A stretch of DNA of 64,000 bases from positions 62,001 to 126,000 of the forward strand of contig NZ_AVFK01000008.1 of assembly GCF_000936425.1 (NCBI RefSeq), written 5' to 3'. The position numbers and the translations under genes are program-made. The DNA is from Skermanella aerolata KACC 11604. Lineage in GTDB: Bacteria > Pseudomonadota > Alphaproteobacteria > Azospirillales > Azospirillaceae. The notes beneath the pieces were generated by a model that saw only the letters and a program-made list of their open reading frames with translations, was not told the origin of the DNA and did no database searches. Shown here in pieces: positions 15,638-26,522 of the stretch. Each line of letters starts with the position of its first letter. Positions within the stretch are counted from its first letter, which is position 1.

Positions 15638-16099
15638 ATGTTCCGCACTCGGCTCAACGAGGCCTTGAAAGAGGCGATGCGGGCCAAGAACCCGCGCGCG
15701 GTATCGACCCTGCGCCTGATCCTGGCGGCCTTGAAGGACCGCGACATCGCGGCGCGGGGCCGCGGCGTCACCGACGGCATCGACGAGGAGGAAATCCTCT
15801 CCATGCTCCAGACCATGATCAAGCAGCGCCGGGAAGCGATCTCGCTCTACGAACAGGGCGGCCGGCTTGAACTGGCGGAGCAGGAGCGTGAAGAGATCGG
15901 CATCATCGAGACCTTCCTGCCCAAGCAGTTCAACGATACCGAGGTCCGCGAGGCCGTGGCCAAGGTGATCGCCGATATCGGTGCCGGCGGCATCAAGGAC
16001 ATGGGACGGACCATGGCCGAGCTGCGCACCCGCTATGCCGGCCAGATGGATTTCGGCAAGGCCAGCAGCTACGTGAAGGAAAAGCTGGTCCAGGCCTAA
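15638..16099 (+). CDS. yqeY: GatB/YqeY domain protein
   Basis: 153 aa. It matches the YqeY family: MFRTRLNEALKEAMRAKNPRAVSTLRLILAALKDR, LSMLQTMIKQRREAISLYEQGGR, EEIGIIETFLPKQ, and a C-terminal MGRTMAELRTRYAGQMDFGKASSYVKEKL. This is the helical tRNA-binding tail domain of GatB as a stand-alone protein; its exact function is unknown. It sits 34 bp upstream of dnaG, the usual alphaproteobacterial arrangement. ATG 15638 is chosen over the extended frame because family similarity begins at MFRTRL. Confidence 0.92.
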   Translation: MFRTRLNEALKEAMRAKNPRAVSTLRLILAALKDRDIAARGRGVTDGIDEEEILSMLQTMIKQRREAISLYEQGGRLELAEQEREEIGIIETFLPKQFNDTEVREAVAKVIADIGAGGIKDMGRTMAELRTRYAGQMDFGKASSYVKEKLVQA

Positions 16100-16133
16100 C
16101 GGTTCAACGCGCTCCCTCTGTCACTCGGAACCC

Positions 16134-18002
16134 ATGGCGTTTCCTCCTCAATTCCTTGAAGAGCTGCGGGCACGGCTGGCCCTGTCCGATGTGGTCGGCA
16201 AGCGCATGCGGCTGATCCGGGCGGGGCGAGAGTTCAAGGCGCCGTGCCCTTTCCACAACGAGAAGACGCCCAGCTTCTACGTCAACGACCAAAAGGGCTT
16301 CTTCCACTGCTTCGGCTGCGGCGCCCATGGCGACATCATCGGCTTCGCGATGCGCCACGATAATCTGGCGTTTCCTGAAGCGGTCGAGCAACTGGCGGCA
16401 GAGGCCGGATTGCAGGTGCCGCAATCGACCCCGGAAGACCGCCAGCGGTTCGAGCGGCAGAAGTCGCTGCACGATCTGGTCGAAGCGGCCTGCCGCTGGT
16501 TCGAGCTTCAGCTTTTCGCCCCGTCGGGCCGGGTAGCGCTGGAATACCTGCACGGCAGAGGCCTGGACGAGGAAGCCATCACCCGCTTCCGGCTGGGGCA
16601 TGCGCCGTCCGATGGCAATGCGCTCCGCATCCATCTGGCGCGGGAGGGCTTCAAGGAACCCGACATGATCGAAGCCGGCCTAGTCCGGCCTTCCGATTAT
16701 GGCGGTGGCGCCTTTTCCTTCTTCCGGAATCGCGTCATGTTCCCGGTGACCGACCGGCGCGGCCGGGTCGTGGCCTTCGGCGGCCGCATTCTGGAGGGTG
16801 AGGGGCCGAAATACATTAATTCGGCCGACAACCCGCTCTTTCATAAGGGCAAGCTGCTCTACAACATGAGCCGCGCCCGGCAGGCGGCCGCGGACGACAA
16901 GCCTGTGATCGTGGTCGAAGGCTACATGGACGTGATCGCCCTGGTCCGCGCCGGCTTCGAGGGGGCGGTGGCCCCGCTCGGCACGGCGCTGACCGAAAGC
17001 CAGATCCTGGAGCTGTGGAAACTGTCGCCCAGCGGCCAGCGGGTGCCCATCCTGTGCTTCGACGGCGACAATGCCGGCCAGCGTGCCGCTTTTCGCGCCG
17101 TTGAGAGAATTTTGCCACACCTGATGCCGGATCATTCCGTCAAGGTTGCCTTCATGGAGGGCGGGGAAGACCCCGACAGCCTGATCCGCAAGCAGGGCGC
17201 CAAGGCGATGCAGGAGGTTCTGGACGGCGCCAGACCCCTGGCGGACGTGTTGTGGCAAATGGAAGCGGAGGGTAGGGCCGTCGATTCACCGGAGGCCCGC
17301 GCCGGTCTTCAGGCGGCCCTGGACGAGCGGGTCGGAACCATCAACGACCGTACCGTGCAGTCGCTCTACCGGGACGAGATGCGCCGGCGGTTTTATGAAA
17401 AATTCCGCGCCCGGCCTGCGTTTCAGCAGCCTTTCCAGGGTCGGCAGGGCGGTCCGGGCAGGTTCGGCGGGCGCAATTTCCGCCAGCCGCGCAACACCGA
17501 TCCGCCGCCCGATTACCAGCGGTCCAGACCCCGGCCGGCCCGCGAGGGACGCGAGCGGGTGCTGCTTGCGACGATGCTGAACCATCCTGAACTGTTCGAG
17601 GAATTCGGCGAGGCGCTGGGCGAAGTGCAATTCCTTGCCCAGCCGCTCGATCTCCTGCGGCAGGCGGTTGTATCGGTGCTGGTAGAACATCCCGGCCTTG
17701 ACGCTGCCGCATTGGGTAGCCACTTGACTAGCAAAGGCTTCTCCAATCTGGAGGATGTCGTCGGCGCGGCGTCTTTCCTCTATGCTTTCGCCCGTGCGGA
17801 AGCGACTTTGGATCAGGCCCGCCGGGGTTGGGCCGACGTATGGGGGCAGACATATTGCGATCATATCCGGTCCGAGCGCCAGGAAGCGACACAGTCCCTA
17901 GCCCGCGACTTGAATATGGATAATTGGTCCCGCCTCAAGGCCCTCCAGGAGGCCGAGGCCGGAGCCGCTGAATTCGATGACGACCCCGACCTTGAATACT
18001 GA
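16134..18002 (+). CDS. dnaG: DNA primase DnaG
   Basis: 622 aa. The N-terminal CHC2 zinc finger is CPFHNEKTPSFYV...FFHCFGCGAHGD (residues about 39-66). The RNA-polymerase core includes DNPLFHKGKLLYN, and the TOPRIM domain has VVEGYMDVIAL and LCFDGDNAGQRAA with the metal-binding acidic residues. A C-terminal helicase-binding domain follows a Gly/Arg/Gln-rich linker (about 420-460). The enzyme lays RNA primers at the replication fork. It is in an operon with yqeY and rpoD, the classic macromolecular-synthesis block without rpsU. Confidence 0.97.
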   Translation: MAFPPQFLEELRARLALSDVVGKRMRLIRAGREFKAPCPFHNEKTPSFYVNDQKGFFHCFGCGAHGDIIGFAMRHDNLAFPEAVEQLAAEAGLQVPQSTPEDRQRFERQKSLHDLVEAACRWFELQLFAPSGRVALEYLHGRGLDEEAITRFRLGHAPSDGNALRIHLAREGFKEPDMIEAGLVRPSDYGGGAFSFFRNRVMFPVTDRRGRVVAFGGRILEGEGPKYINSADNPLFHKGKLLYNMSRARQAAADDKPVIVVEGYMDVIALVRAGFEGAVAPLGTALTESQILELWKLSPSGQRVPILCFDGDNAGQRAAFRAVERILPHLMPDHSVKVAFMEGGEDPDSLIRKQGAKAMQEVLDGARPLADVLWQMEAEGRAVDSPEARAGLQAALDERVGTINDRTVQSLYRDEMRRRFYEKFRARPAFQQPFQGRQGGPGRFGGRNFRQPRNTDPPPDYQRSRPRPAREGRERVLLATMLNHPELFEEFGEALGEVQFLAQPLDLLRQAVVSVLVEHPGLDAAALGSHLTSKGFSNLEDVVGAASFLYAFARAEATLDQARRGWADVWGQTYCDHIRSERQEATQSLARDLNMDNWSRLKALQEAEAGAAEFDDDPDLEY

Positions 18003-18132
18003 GGTCGCGTGTGGCAGATGGAGCATGGAGCTTGGGTCAGGCCAATAAAGTCAGTTCCTGTATGTGCGGATGGCGCGGAGCACCGCAAGTCGTCGGCGCT
18101 ACTTTTGTTTTCTAGGCGGGGGCATCTATCGA

Positions 18133-20133
<2,001 letters not shown>

Positions 20134-20147
20134 CAAATGATGACATT

Positions 20148-20185
20148 TGCGGCCTGTTGGGGGATGTCATCCCCGGCAGGCCGCA
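20148..20185 (+). terminator. Nested hairpin after rpoD
   Basis: TGCGGCCTG / CAGGCCGCA outer stem enclosing GGGGAT / ATCCCC, 15 bp after the rpoD stop. It lacks a long T tract, but position and strength suggest a transcription end or stabiliser. Confidence 0.6.
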
Positions 20186-20284
20186 TATTCCTGTAGCTAC
20201 CCAGCCGGGCAGTCGCTTTTGAGCAAATATCGGGGTTGCTTTGGACCGATTTCGGCGGCACATTCCCGGTCCTGTCACGGGTTA

Positions 20285-20361
20285 GGGCGTGTAGCTCAAC
20301 TGGTTAGAGCTGGCCGCTCATAACGGTCTGGTTATCGGTTCAAGTCCGGTCACGCCCACCA
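20285..20361 (+). tRNA. tRNA with anticodon CAT (Ile2 or elongator Met)
   Basis: 77 nt with a full cloverleaf: acceptor GGGCGTG/CACGCCC, D arm GCTC..GAGC, anticodon stem GGCCG/CGGTC with loop CTCATAA, T arm ATCGG-TTCAAGT-CCGGT, A73 and encoded CCA. The anticodon is CAT. The GGGCxTG acceptor resembles alphaproteobacterial tRNA-Ile more than elongator tRNA-Met (often GGCGGxG), so an isoleucine tRNA whose C34 is changed to lysidine by TilS is plausible. It is not the initiator tRNA, since it lacks the three G-C pairs next to the anticodon loop. Confidence 0.93.
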
Positions 20362-20477
20362 CCTCTCCCTCCCGGCATACCCATCTGTTCGCCTCCGGTC
20401 ATAGCACCCGCAATACCTTGCAAACGCATCGGTTTGCCCCCACCCTTGTTGCATGTGCTTTGTCACGTGGAGGAAGA

Positions 20478-20747
20478 ATGGCGGAAACGATCGATCTGTC
20501 CTCATTTCGTCAGGCGCGTGAAGCGGTGCCGCTGGCTCGGGCGACGAACTCCTTCCTGGCCCTGGCGACCCAGACCAACAACGCCGGCCTCGATACCAAG
20601 CTCCTGCTCCAGGCGATGACCATAGCTCTCGCCAAACTAGTGGTGGAAGCGACCGAGCACGAGGAAGCCGAACAGGTCGCCCGCCAGATCGGCGACAGCT
20701 TGCCGGCCCTGGTCGAGCATCTCCTGAAGACCGACCCGCCCCACTGA
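20478..20747 (+). CDS. Hypothetical 89-aa helical protein
   Basis: Starts at ATG 20478 behind a strong ribosome site (GGAGGAAGA). The product is soluble and mostly helical: TIDLSSFRQAREAVPLARATNSFLALATQTNN, then LLLQAMTIALAKLVVEATEHEEAEQVARQIGDSL. There are no cysteines, membrane segments or recognised domain. It lies between the tRNA and the HlyD-ABC operon with about 95 bp on the downstream side, so it is probably independent. Family unknown to me. Confidence 0.65.
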   Translation: MAETIDLSSFRQAREAVPLARATNSFLALATQTNNAGLDTKLLLQAMTIALAKLVVEATEHEEAEQVARQIGDSLPALVEHLLKTDPPH

Positions 20748-20842
20748 GGCGAGAGGACTTGAGGCAAATCAATTCATTAGCGTGCAAACCGTGATACAGG
20801 AATCGATGTAGGACTCTCTCGTTTCCGGTCGGGGACACAAGC

Positions 20843-21844
20843 ATGACAGGGCGTTTGCGGCTGGCCGCAGTGGTTGCGGTCCTTGCGGTCGCCGGTATTG
20901 CAGCGTGGTATTTCATAAAGCACCCGTCCGCCGGTCCCGGCGCTTTCGTCCTGACCGGCAACGTCGATATCCGCCAAGTCAATCTTGCCTTCAACGTAGA
21001 AGGCCGCATCGAGTCGATGCTGGTCCATGAGGGCGACAGGGTCGAAACCGGCGAGAAGCTGGCGACGGTCGAGAACAGCTACTACCGCGATGCCCTTGCC
21101 ATTGCCCGCGCCAGGGTCGATGCGCAGCGCGCCCAGGTCGCCAAGCTGGTGACGGGCAGCAGGCCGGAGGAAATCGCGCTGGCCCGCGCCAATGTCGCGG
21201 AAGCCGAAGCGGCCTTCTCTTATGCGCGTTCCGTCCGGCAACGCCAGTACGAGCTGGCTCGTCGGGACGTAGTTTCCCAGCAGAACCTGGAAGATGCGGA
21301 AACCAATTTAGACCGCGCCCAGGCGCGACGCGAAGTGGTCAGGCAGCAACTGGCGCTGGCCGTGGCGGGACCGAGGCAGGAAGACATCCTTGCCGCCCGC
21401 GCGCAACTCGCCGCCGACGAATCGACGCTGTCGCTGATCGAGCGGCGCGTTGCCGACACCGTCCTCGTGGCGCCGTCGCCGGGGACGATCCTGACCCGCG
21501 TGCTGGAGCCCGGAGCCGTCGTGCTGCCAAATTCCGCCGTCTACGCGCTGGCGGTCACCGATCCGGTCTGGATCAGGACCTATGTACCGGAAACCGCGCT
21601 GGGCAAGGTCAAGCCCGGCATGCCGGTGACGGTATCCACCGACACGCCCGGCAGTCGGACCTACACGGCGCAGGTCGGATTCGTTTCGCCCACGGCGGAG
21701 TTCACGCCAAGGGCTGTCGAGACGCCGGAGCTTCGCTCCAGCCTCGTCTACCGCGTCCGCCTGATCGTCCAGGACGCCGACGACGGCCTGCGCCAGGGCA
21801 TGCCGGTGACGATCTCGCTGGACGCACCCGGCAAGGCGGGCTGA
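20843..21844 (+). CDS. HlyD-type membrane fusion protein
   Basis: 333 aa. One N-terminal membrane anchor (LAAVVAVLAVAGIAAWYFIK), a biotinyl-lipoyl-like half (VDIRQVNLAFNVEGRIESMLVHEGDRVETGEKLATV), a long coiled coil with heptads (ARARVDAQRAQVAKL ... RRDVVSQQNLEDAETNLDRAQARREVVRQQLALA), a second lipoyl half (VADTVLVAPSPGTILTRVLEPGAVV) and a beta-barrel domain (RTYVPETALGKVKPGMPVTVSTDT). This is the periplasmic adaptor of a YbhGFSR-like exporter. It is first in a four-gene operon, four bases before the ATPase gene. An outer-membrane TolC partner would have to be encoded elsewhere. Confidence 0.92.
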   Translation: MTGRLRLAAVVAVLAVAGIAAWYFIKHPSAGPGAFVLTGNVDIRQVNLAFNVEGRIESMLVHEGDRVETGEKLATVENSYYRDALAIARARVDAQRAQVAKLVTGSRPEEIALARANVAEAEAAFSYARSVRQRQYELARRDVVSQQNLEDAETNLDRAQARREVVRQQLALAVAGPRQEDILAARAQLAADESTLSLIERRVADTVLVAPSPGTILTRVLEPGAVVLPNSAVYALAVTDPVWIRTYVPETALGKVKPGMPVTVSTDTPGSRTYTAQVGFVSPTAEFTPRAVETPELRSSLVYRVRLIVQDADDGLRQGMPVTISLDAPGKAG

Positions 21845-21848
21845 CGGG

Positions 21849-23594
21849 ATGACCGGCCCGCTGGTGACGATTGATGACATTACATGTCGTTTCGGCAAAC
21901 GCACCGCCCTCCAGGGCATATGCGCCGATATCGCACCGGGGCAGGTGACGGGGCTGGTCGGTCCCGACGGCGCCGGCAAGACGACGCTGATCCGGCTGAT
22001 CGCAGGATTGCTCCGTCCGCATTCCGGGCACATCACCGTCTGCGGCTTCGACAGCGTCGGACAAGCCGAGGCGATCCACGGCGTCGTCGGCTACATGCCC
22101 CAGCGCTTCGGCCTGTACGAAGACCTGACTGTCGCCGAGAACCTGAACCTGAACGCCGACCTGCGGGCCGTCACGGGGCAGGAGCGTTCCCAGGCGTTCG
22201 AGCGGCTGCTGGGGTTCACGGGCCTCGCGCCGTTTACCAAACGGCTTGCGGGTGCCCTGTCCGGGGGAATGAAGCAGAAGCTGGGGCTGGCGTGCACGCT
22301 GATCCGGCCGCCGCGCCTGCTGCTGCTGGACGAACCGAGCGTCGGCGTCGACCCTCTGTCGCGGCGCGAGTTGTGGCGCATGGTTCACGAACTGGTCGAC
22401 CAGGGCATCGGCGTGCTCTGGAGCACCGCCTATCTGGACGAGGCCGAACGCTGCGGCTCCGTCCTGCTGCTGAATGACGGCAAACTGCTGAACTCCGGCG
22501 CCCCCAGGGGGATGACCGACCGGATTTCCGGCCGCACCTTCGTCGTCCGGGGACTGGACCCCGCCGGCAAGCGGCTGGTCCTGGACCGCGCTCGGCAGCG
22601 TGTCGGCGTGATCGACGCCCTGATCCAGGGGCGCAACATCCGGCTGGTGATGGCCGAAGGCGCCGCCGCTCCCACGGCGAACGAGCTTGAGGCCGGCGCG
22701 GATGCCGCCGTCGAGCCGGTCCGGCCCCGGTTCGAGGATGCCTTCGTCAGCTTGCTGCGCGGCCAGGGACTGACCTCCAATACCGGAGCCTTGCCGCAGG
22801 GCCGGACTTCCGAAACGCCTCCCGGCGATCCGGATGCCGTAGTCGAGGCGCGCGACCTGACGCGCCGGTTCGGCAGCTTTACCGCCGTGGACAGGATCAG
22901 CTTCGCGGTCCGCCGGGCGGAGATCTTCGGGCTGCTCGGCCCCAACGGCGCCGGCAAATCGACCACCTTCAAGATGCTGTGCGGCCTTCTGCCGATTACC
23001 TCGGGCACGGCCCGCCTGACGGGGCTTTCGCTGGCCGAAGCACCCGCCCTGGCCCGTGCCCGGCTGGGCTACATGTCGCAGAAGTTCTCGCTCTATCCCG
23101 ACCTCAGCGTGCAGCAGAACCTTGAGTTCTTCGCCGGAGCCTATGGGCTGAGCGGGCGGACACGCCGCGAAGCGGTCGGCGGGATGAAGGAGGGCTTCGG
23201 GCTGGAACCCTTCGCGGCGTCGAACGCCGGCGAGCTGCCCCTGGGCTTCAAGCAACGGCTGGCGCTGGCCTGCGCCATCATGCACGGCCCGGCTATCCTG
23301 TTCCTGGACGAGCCGACTTCCGGCGTCGATCCGCTGACGCGGCGGGAGTTCTGGTCGCATATCAACGCGATGGCCGGGCAGGGGGTGACCGTTCTGGTGA
23401 CCACCCACTTCATGGACGAGGCCGAATACTGCGACCGCGTCGGCATCGTCTATGGCGGGGTGATGATCGCCACCGCGTCCCCCGACGACCTCAAGGAGCA
23501 GGCGCGCACGCCGGATCTCCCCGACCCCAGCCTGGAGGACGCCTTCATCCGGTTGATCGAGCGGCACGACCGCGACAGGAAGGCGGCGGCATGA
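21849..23594 (+). CDS. ABC transporter ATPase with two fused nucleotide-binding domains
   Basis: 581 aa. NBD1 (residues 1-230): Walker A GPDGAGKTT, signature LSGGMKQKLGLA, Walker B LLLLDEPSVGVD. NBD2 (about 330-560): Walker A GPNGAGKSTT, Walker B ILFLDEPTSGVD, His switch TTHFMDEAEYCD. The NBD2 signature reads LPLGFKQRLALA rather than LSGGQ, and NBD1 lacks the canonical switch His (STAYLDEAERC), so the two catalytic sites are probably unequal. This matches YbhF-type ATPases of drug and lipid exporters. It overlaps the next permease by 4 bp, indicating translational coupling. Confidence 0.93.
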   Translation: MTGPLVTIDDITCRFGKRTALQGICADIAPGQVTGLVGPDGAGKTTLIRLIAGLLRPHSGHITVCGFDSVGQAEAIHGVVGYMPQRFGLYEDLTVAENLNLNADLRAVTGQERSQAFERLLGFTGLAPFTKRLAGALSGGMKQKLGLACTLIRPPRLLLLDEPSVGVDPLSRRELWRMVHELVDQGIGVLWSTAYLDEAERCGSVLLLNDGKLLNSGAPRGMTDRISGRTFVVRGLDPAGKRLVLDRARQRVGVIDALIQGRNIRLVMAEGAAAPTANELEAGADAAVEPVRPRFEDAFVSLLRGQGLTSNTGALPQGRTSETPPGDPDAVVEARDLTRRFGSFTAVDRISFAVRRAEIFGLLGPNGAGKSTTFKMLCGLLPITSGTARLTGLSLAEAPALARARLGYMSQKFSLYPDLSVQQNLEFFAGAYGLSGRTRREAVGGMKEGFGLEPFAASNAGELPLGFKQRLALACAIMHGPAILFLDEPTSGVDPLTRREFWSHINAMAGQGVTVLVTTHFMDEAEYCDRVGIVYGGVMIATASPDDLKEQARTPDLPDPSLEDAFIRLIERHDRDRKAAA

Positions 23595-24724
23595 TGACAC
23601 AAGGCGCCGCCCGCCGCCTGCGGCTGAAAGGGCTGGTCGTCAAGGAAACGCTCCAGATTCTCCGCGATCCGAGCAGCCTGCTGATCGCTTTCGTCCTGCC
23701 GGTGCTGCTTCTGCTGCTGTTCGGCTACGGCGTTTCGCTTGACGCCAACCATATCCGCATCGCGCTGGTGGTGGAGAACCCGACGCCGGAGGCCGAGCGG
23801 TTCATCGCGTCCTTCGCCAACTCCTCCTATTTCGAAGTCGACGTAATGCGCCACCGGGCGACGGCGGAAGAGGATCTGGTGGCCGGCCGGATGGACGGCG
23901 TCGTGGTCCTGCGCGCCGACTTCGCGGCCCGGCTGGGGCAGTGGGACATGGCGCCGATCCAGCTCCTGCTGGATGGGACGGAGGCCAACACCGCCCACAT
24001 CGTCCGGGGCTATGCCGAAGGTGTCTGGCTCGCCTGGGCGCGGCAGGAAGCGATGTCGCGCGGGCTGCCGATCGCCATCCCCGTCGTTGCCGAACCGCGC
24101 ATCTGGTTCAACCCGGAACTCCGCAGCCGCAACTTCCTGGTTCCTGGCCTGATCGCCATCAACATGACGCTGATCGGGACCCTGCTGACGTCGCTGGTGG
24201 TGGCGCGCGAATGGGAGCGCGGGACGATGGAGGCGCTGATCTCCACCCAGACCGGCCTTCCGGAACTGCTGGCCGGCAAGCTGATCCCGTATTTCGTCCT
24301 CGGCATGACGGCGATGGCGCTGTCGGTTGCGATGGCGGTGTTCCAGTTCGGCGTGCCGATCCGGGGATCGCTGATGGTGCTGTTCGGCGCCTCGGCCATC
24401 TTCCTGGTCGGCGCGCTGGCGATGGGGCTGCTGATCTCGACCGTTACCCGCAACCAGTTCGTGGCGGGGCAGGTCGCCATCGTCTCCGGCTTCCTGCCCG
24501 CCTTCATGCTGTCCGGCTTCGTTTTCGAGATCGGCAGCATGCCCGGTTGGATACAGGTGCTGACCCATGCCGTGGCGGCGCGCTACTTCGTCTCGACGCT
24601 CCAGACGGTGTTCCTGGCCGGCGACATCTGGTCCGTTATCCTGCCCGACCTCGGCGCCATGACGCTGATCGCCTTGGTGTTCCTGGCCGCGACTTCGGTC
24701 CGTACCCGCAAGCGGCTGGACTGA
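23591..24724 (+). CDS. ABC-2 type permease, first of pair
   Basis: 377 aa. One N-terminal membrane helix (PSSLLIAFVLPVLLLLLFGYGVSL), a large periplasmic domain (about 45-175) and five C-terminal helices with the ABC-2 motif REWERGTMEALISTQTGLPELLAGKLIPYFVLG. This is the YbhS/YhhJ architecture. It overlaps the ATPase by 4 bp. Together with the second permease it would form a heterodimeric channel exporting hydrophobic or cationic compounds; the substrate is not evident. Confidence 0.92.
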   Translation: MMTQGAARRLRLKGLVVKETLQILRDPSSLLIAFVLPVLLLLLFGYGVSLDANHIRIALVVENPTPEAERFIASFANSSYFEVDVMRHRATAEEDLVAGRMDGVVVLRADFAARLGQWDMAPIQLLLDGTEANTAHIVRGYAEGVWLAWARQEAMSRGLPIAIPVVAEPRIWFNPELRSRNFLVPGLIAINMTLIGTLLTSLVVAREWERGTMEALISTQTGLPELLAGKLIPYFVLGMTAMALSVAMAVFQFGVPIRGSLMVLFGASAIFLVGALAMGLLISTVTRNQFVAGQVAIVSGFLPAFMLSGFVFEIGSMPGWIQVLTHAVAARYFVSTLQTVFLAGDIWSVILPDLGAMTLIALVFLAATSVRTRKRLD

Positions 24725-24729
24725 CCGAT

Positions 24730-25839
24730 ATGTGGACCCGCCTGATCGCGCTGATCGTCAAGGAACTGCTGTCGGTCTGGCGCGACCGGAAGAGCCGGTT
24801 CGTGCTGGTGGTGCCGCCGCTGGTCCAGCTTTTCGTCTTCTCCTATGCCGCAACCTACGACGTGACCAATGTCCGGATCGCCGTGTTCAACGAGGACGCA
24901 GGCGCTCCGTCCCACGACCTGATCGCCCGGTTCGAGGACGCCCCCGACTTCGCCCGCGTCCTTCATCTTGGGAGCGAGGCCGGGATCGCGGAAGCGATCG
25001 ACTCCAAGGAAGCGGTTCTGGTGGTGCATCTCGGTCCCGGATTCTCCCGCGACCTGCTGGCCGGCGCTCCGGCCCGCGCTCAGCTCATCCTCGACGGGCG
25101 CGGGTCCAACACCGCCCAGGTCGTGATGGGTTACGCAACCTCGATCATCAACAATTTCAACCGCGACTGGGCGGCCGCGCATAGCGTGCCGGTGCTGCCG
25201 GCCCCGCTGATAGAGCGGGCATGGTTCAACCCCAACCTGATGAGCCTATGGGTCGTCGTCCCCGGTCTGGTCGGCATCCTGACGCAGGTGGTAGCATTGG
25301 TGGTGACGGCCCTGTCGGTAGCGCGGGAGCGCGAACTCGGGACCTTCGACCAGCTTCTGGTGACGCCGCTGCGGCCCTGGGAGATACTGGTCGGCAAGAT
25401 CGTTCCGGCCCTCCTGATCGGCCTTGCCGAGGGGACGGTGATCGTCGTGGCGGCGCTGTTCTGGTTCCGCGTGCCGCTGGTCGGTTCCCTGCTGCTGCTC
25501 TACGCCAGCCTGTTCGTCTTCCTGCTGTCGATCATCGGCGTCGGGCTGTTCATCTCGGCGCTGTCTGGCACCCAGCAGCAGGCGATATTGGGAGCCTTCC
25601 TGTTCCTGGTGCCGGCCATCATCCTGTCGGGGTTCGCGACCCCGATCGAAAACATGCCGGAATTCATTCAGGCGCTGACGCTCGGCAATCCGATGCGGCA
25701 CTTCCTGACGATCGTGCAGGGGATTTTCCTGAAGGATTTGCCGGCCGAACTGGTCTTCGCCCGCATCTGGCCGATGGCAGCCATCGGATTCGTGACCCTG
25801 GGCAGCGCCGTCTGGCTTTTCCGCCATAGGTTACGGTGA
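24730..25839 (+). CDS. ABC-2 type permease, second of pair
   Basis: 369 aa, the same layout as the preceding permease: helix RFVLVVPPLVQLFVFSYA, periplasmic domain, then REREFGTFDQLLVTPLR-like text (here ARERELGTFDQLLVTPLRPWEILVGKIVPALLIG) and five helices. It starts at ATG 24730, five bases after the previous stop. The much longer open frame reaching back to 23941 overlaps the first permease in another frame and is not coding. Its stop codon lies at the edge of a 15-bp tandem repeat. Confidence 0.92.
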   Translation: MWTRLIALIVKELLSVWRDRKSRFVLVVPPLVQLFVFSYAATYDVTNVRIAVFNEDAGAPSHDLIARFEDAPDFARVLHLGSEAGIAEAIDSKEAVLVVHLGPGFSRDLLAGAPARAQLILDGRGSNTAQVVMGYATSIINNFNRDWAAAHSVPVLPAPLIERAWFNPNLMSLWVVVPGLVGILTQVVALVVTALSVARERELGTFDQLLVTPLRPWEILVGKIVPALLIGLAEGTVIVVAALFWFRVPLVGSLLLLYASLFVFLLSIIGVGLFISALSGTQQQAILGAFLFLVPAIILSGFATPIENMPEFIQALTLGNPMRHFLTIVQGIFLKDLPAELVFARIWPMAAIGFVTLGSAVWLFRHRLR

Positions 25840-25882
25840 ATGAAGTGCCCTGGAATGAAGTGCTCTGGAATGAAGTGCTTTG
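25838..25882. repeat. Three 15-bp tandem repeats
   Basis: GAATGAAGTGCCCTG, GAATGAAGTGCTCTG and GAATGAAGTGCTTTG lie head to tail, starting within the permease stop codon. Each contains ATGAAG. Likely slippage product; no function visible. Confidence 0.8.
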
Positions 25883-25957
25883 CCGACGCTTGCGCCCCTT
25901 TCCTGTTGCTGTTAGGGACCCCACTCTTTCCCCGGACCGTTTCCCGCTGGAGCCAAC

Positions 25958-26374
25958 ATGACGATCGATGAGTTGATCGAGAACTTCGAATTGTTCGACG
26001 AGTGGGAGGACAGGTACCGGTACGTGATCGACCTCGGCCGCGCCCTGCCGCCGCTGGAACCGCAGTACCAGACCGACGCCTTCAAGGTCGAAGGCTGCAT
26101 GAGCCAGGTGTGGCTGGTGCCGCTGCCGGGCGAGGGCGGGCGTCTTCGCTTCGCCGCCGACAGCGACAGCGCCATCGTCAAGGGGCTCGCGGCGGTGTTG
26201 CTGACCGCCTATTCGGACAAGACCCCGGAGGAGATCCAGGCGACCGACCTCGAATCCATCTTCTCGCAGATCGGCCTGGATCAGCATCTCAGCCCCAACC
26301 GGCGCAACGGTTTCTTTTCCATGGTTGAGAAGATCAAGGCATCCGCACGTGCTCGCATAGCGGCGCGTGATTGA
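25958..26374 (+). CDS. sufE: SufE-family Fe-S assembly protein
   Basis: 138 aa. It matches SufE: TIDELIENFELFDEWEDRYRYVIDLGRALPPL, then KVEGCMSQVWLVP, whose Cys (about residue 48) is the sulfur acceptor, then DSAIVKGLAAVLLTAYSDKTPEEI and a C-terminal LSPNRRNGFFSMVEKIKA. It takes persulfide from the SufS cysteine desulfurase and passes it to the SUF scaffold. No other suf gene is in the window. The ATG at 25958 follows a GGAGCC site. Confidence 0.94.
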   Translation: MTIDELIENFELFDEWEDRYRYVIDLGRALPPLEPQYQTDAFKVEGCMSQVWLVPLPGEGGRLRFAADSDSAIVKGLAAVLLTAYSDKTPEEIQATDLESIFSQIGLDQHLSPNRRNGFFSMVEKIKASARARIAARD

Positions 26375-26522
26375 TCGGCTCCAAATATTTCAGAATAGAA
26401 ACAATCAGCCAGGCACTTTATAATTAGAAAAGATACGATGTTCATTTATCTCCAATAGTTTGCTTTCCCTGTTGGAAGTAGGTAAAACTCCGGGGAACCA
26501 AACGCGTGGAGATGCTGCAACT

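Noticed and set aside
23941-24729. N-terminal extension of the second ABC-2 permease
   Set aside because: It would overlap the first permease in another frame and has no family similarity; the ATG at 24730 gives the standard start.
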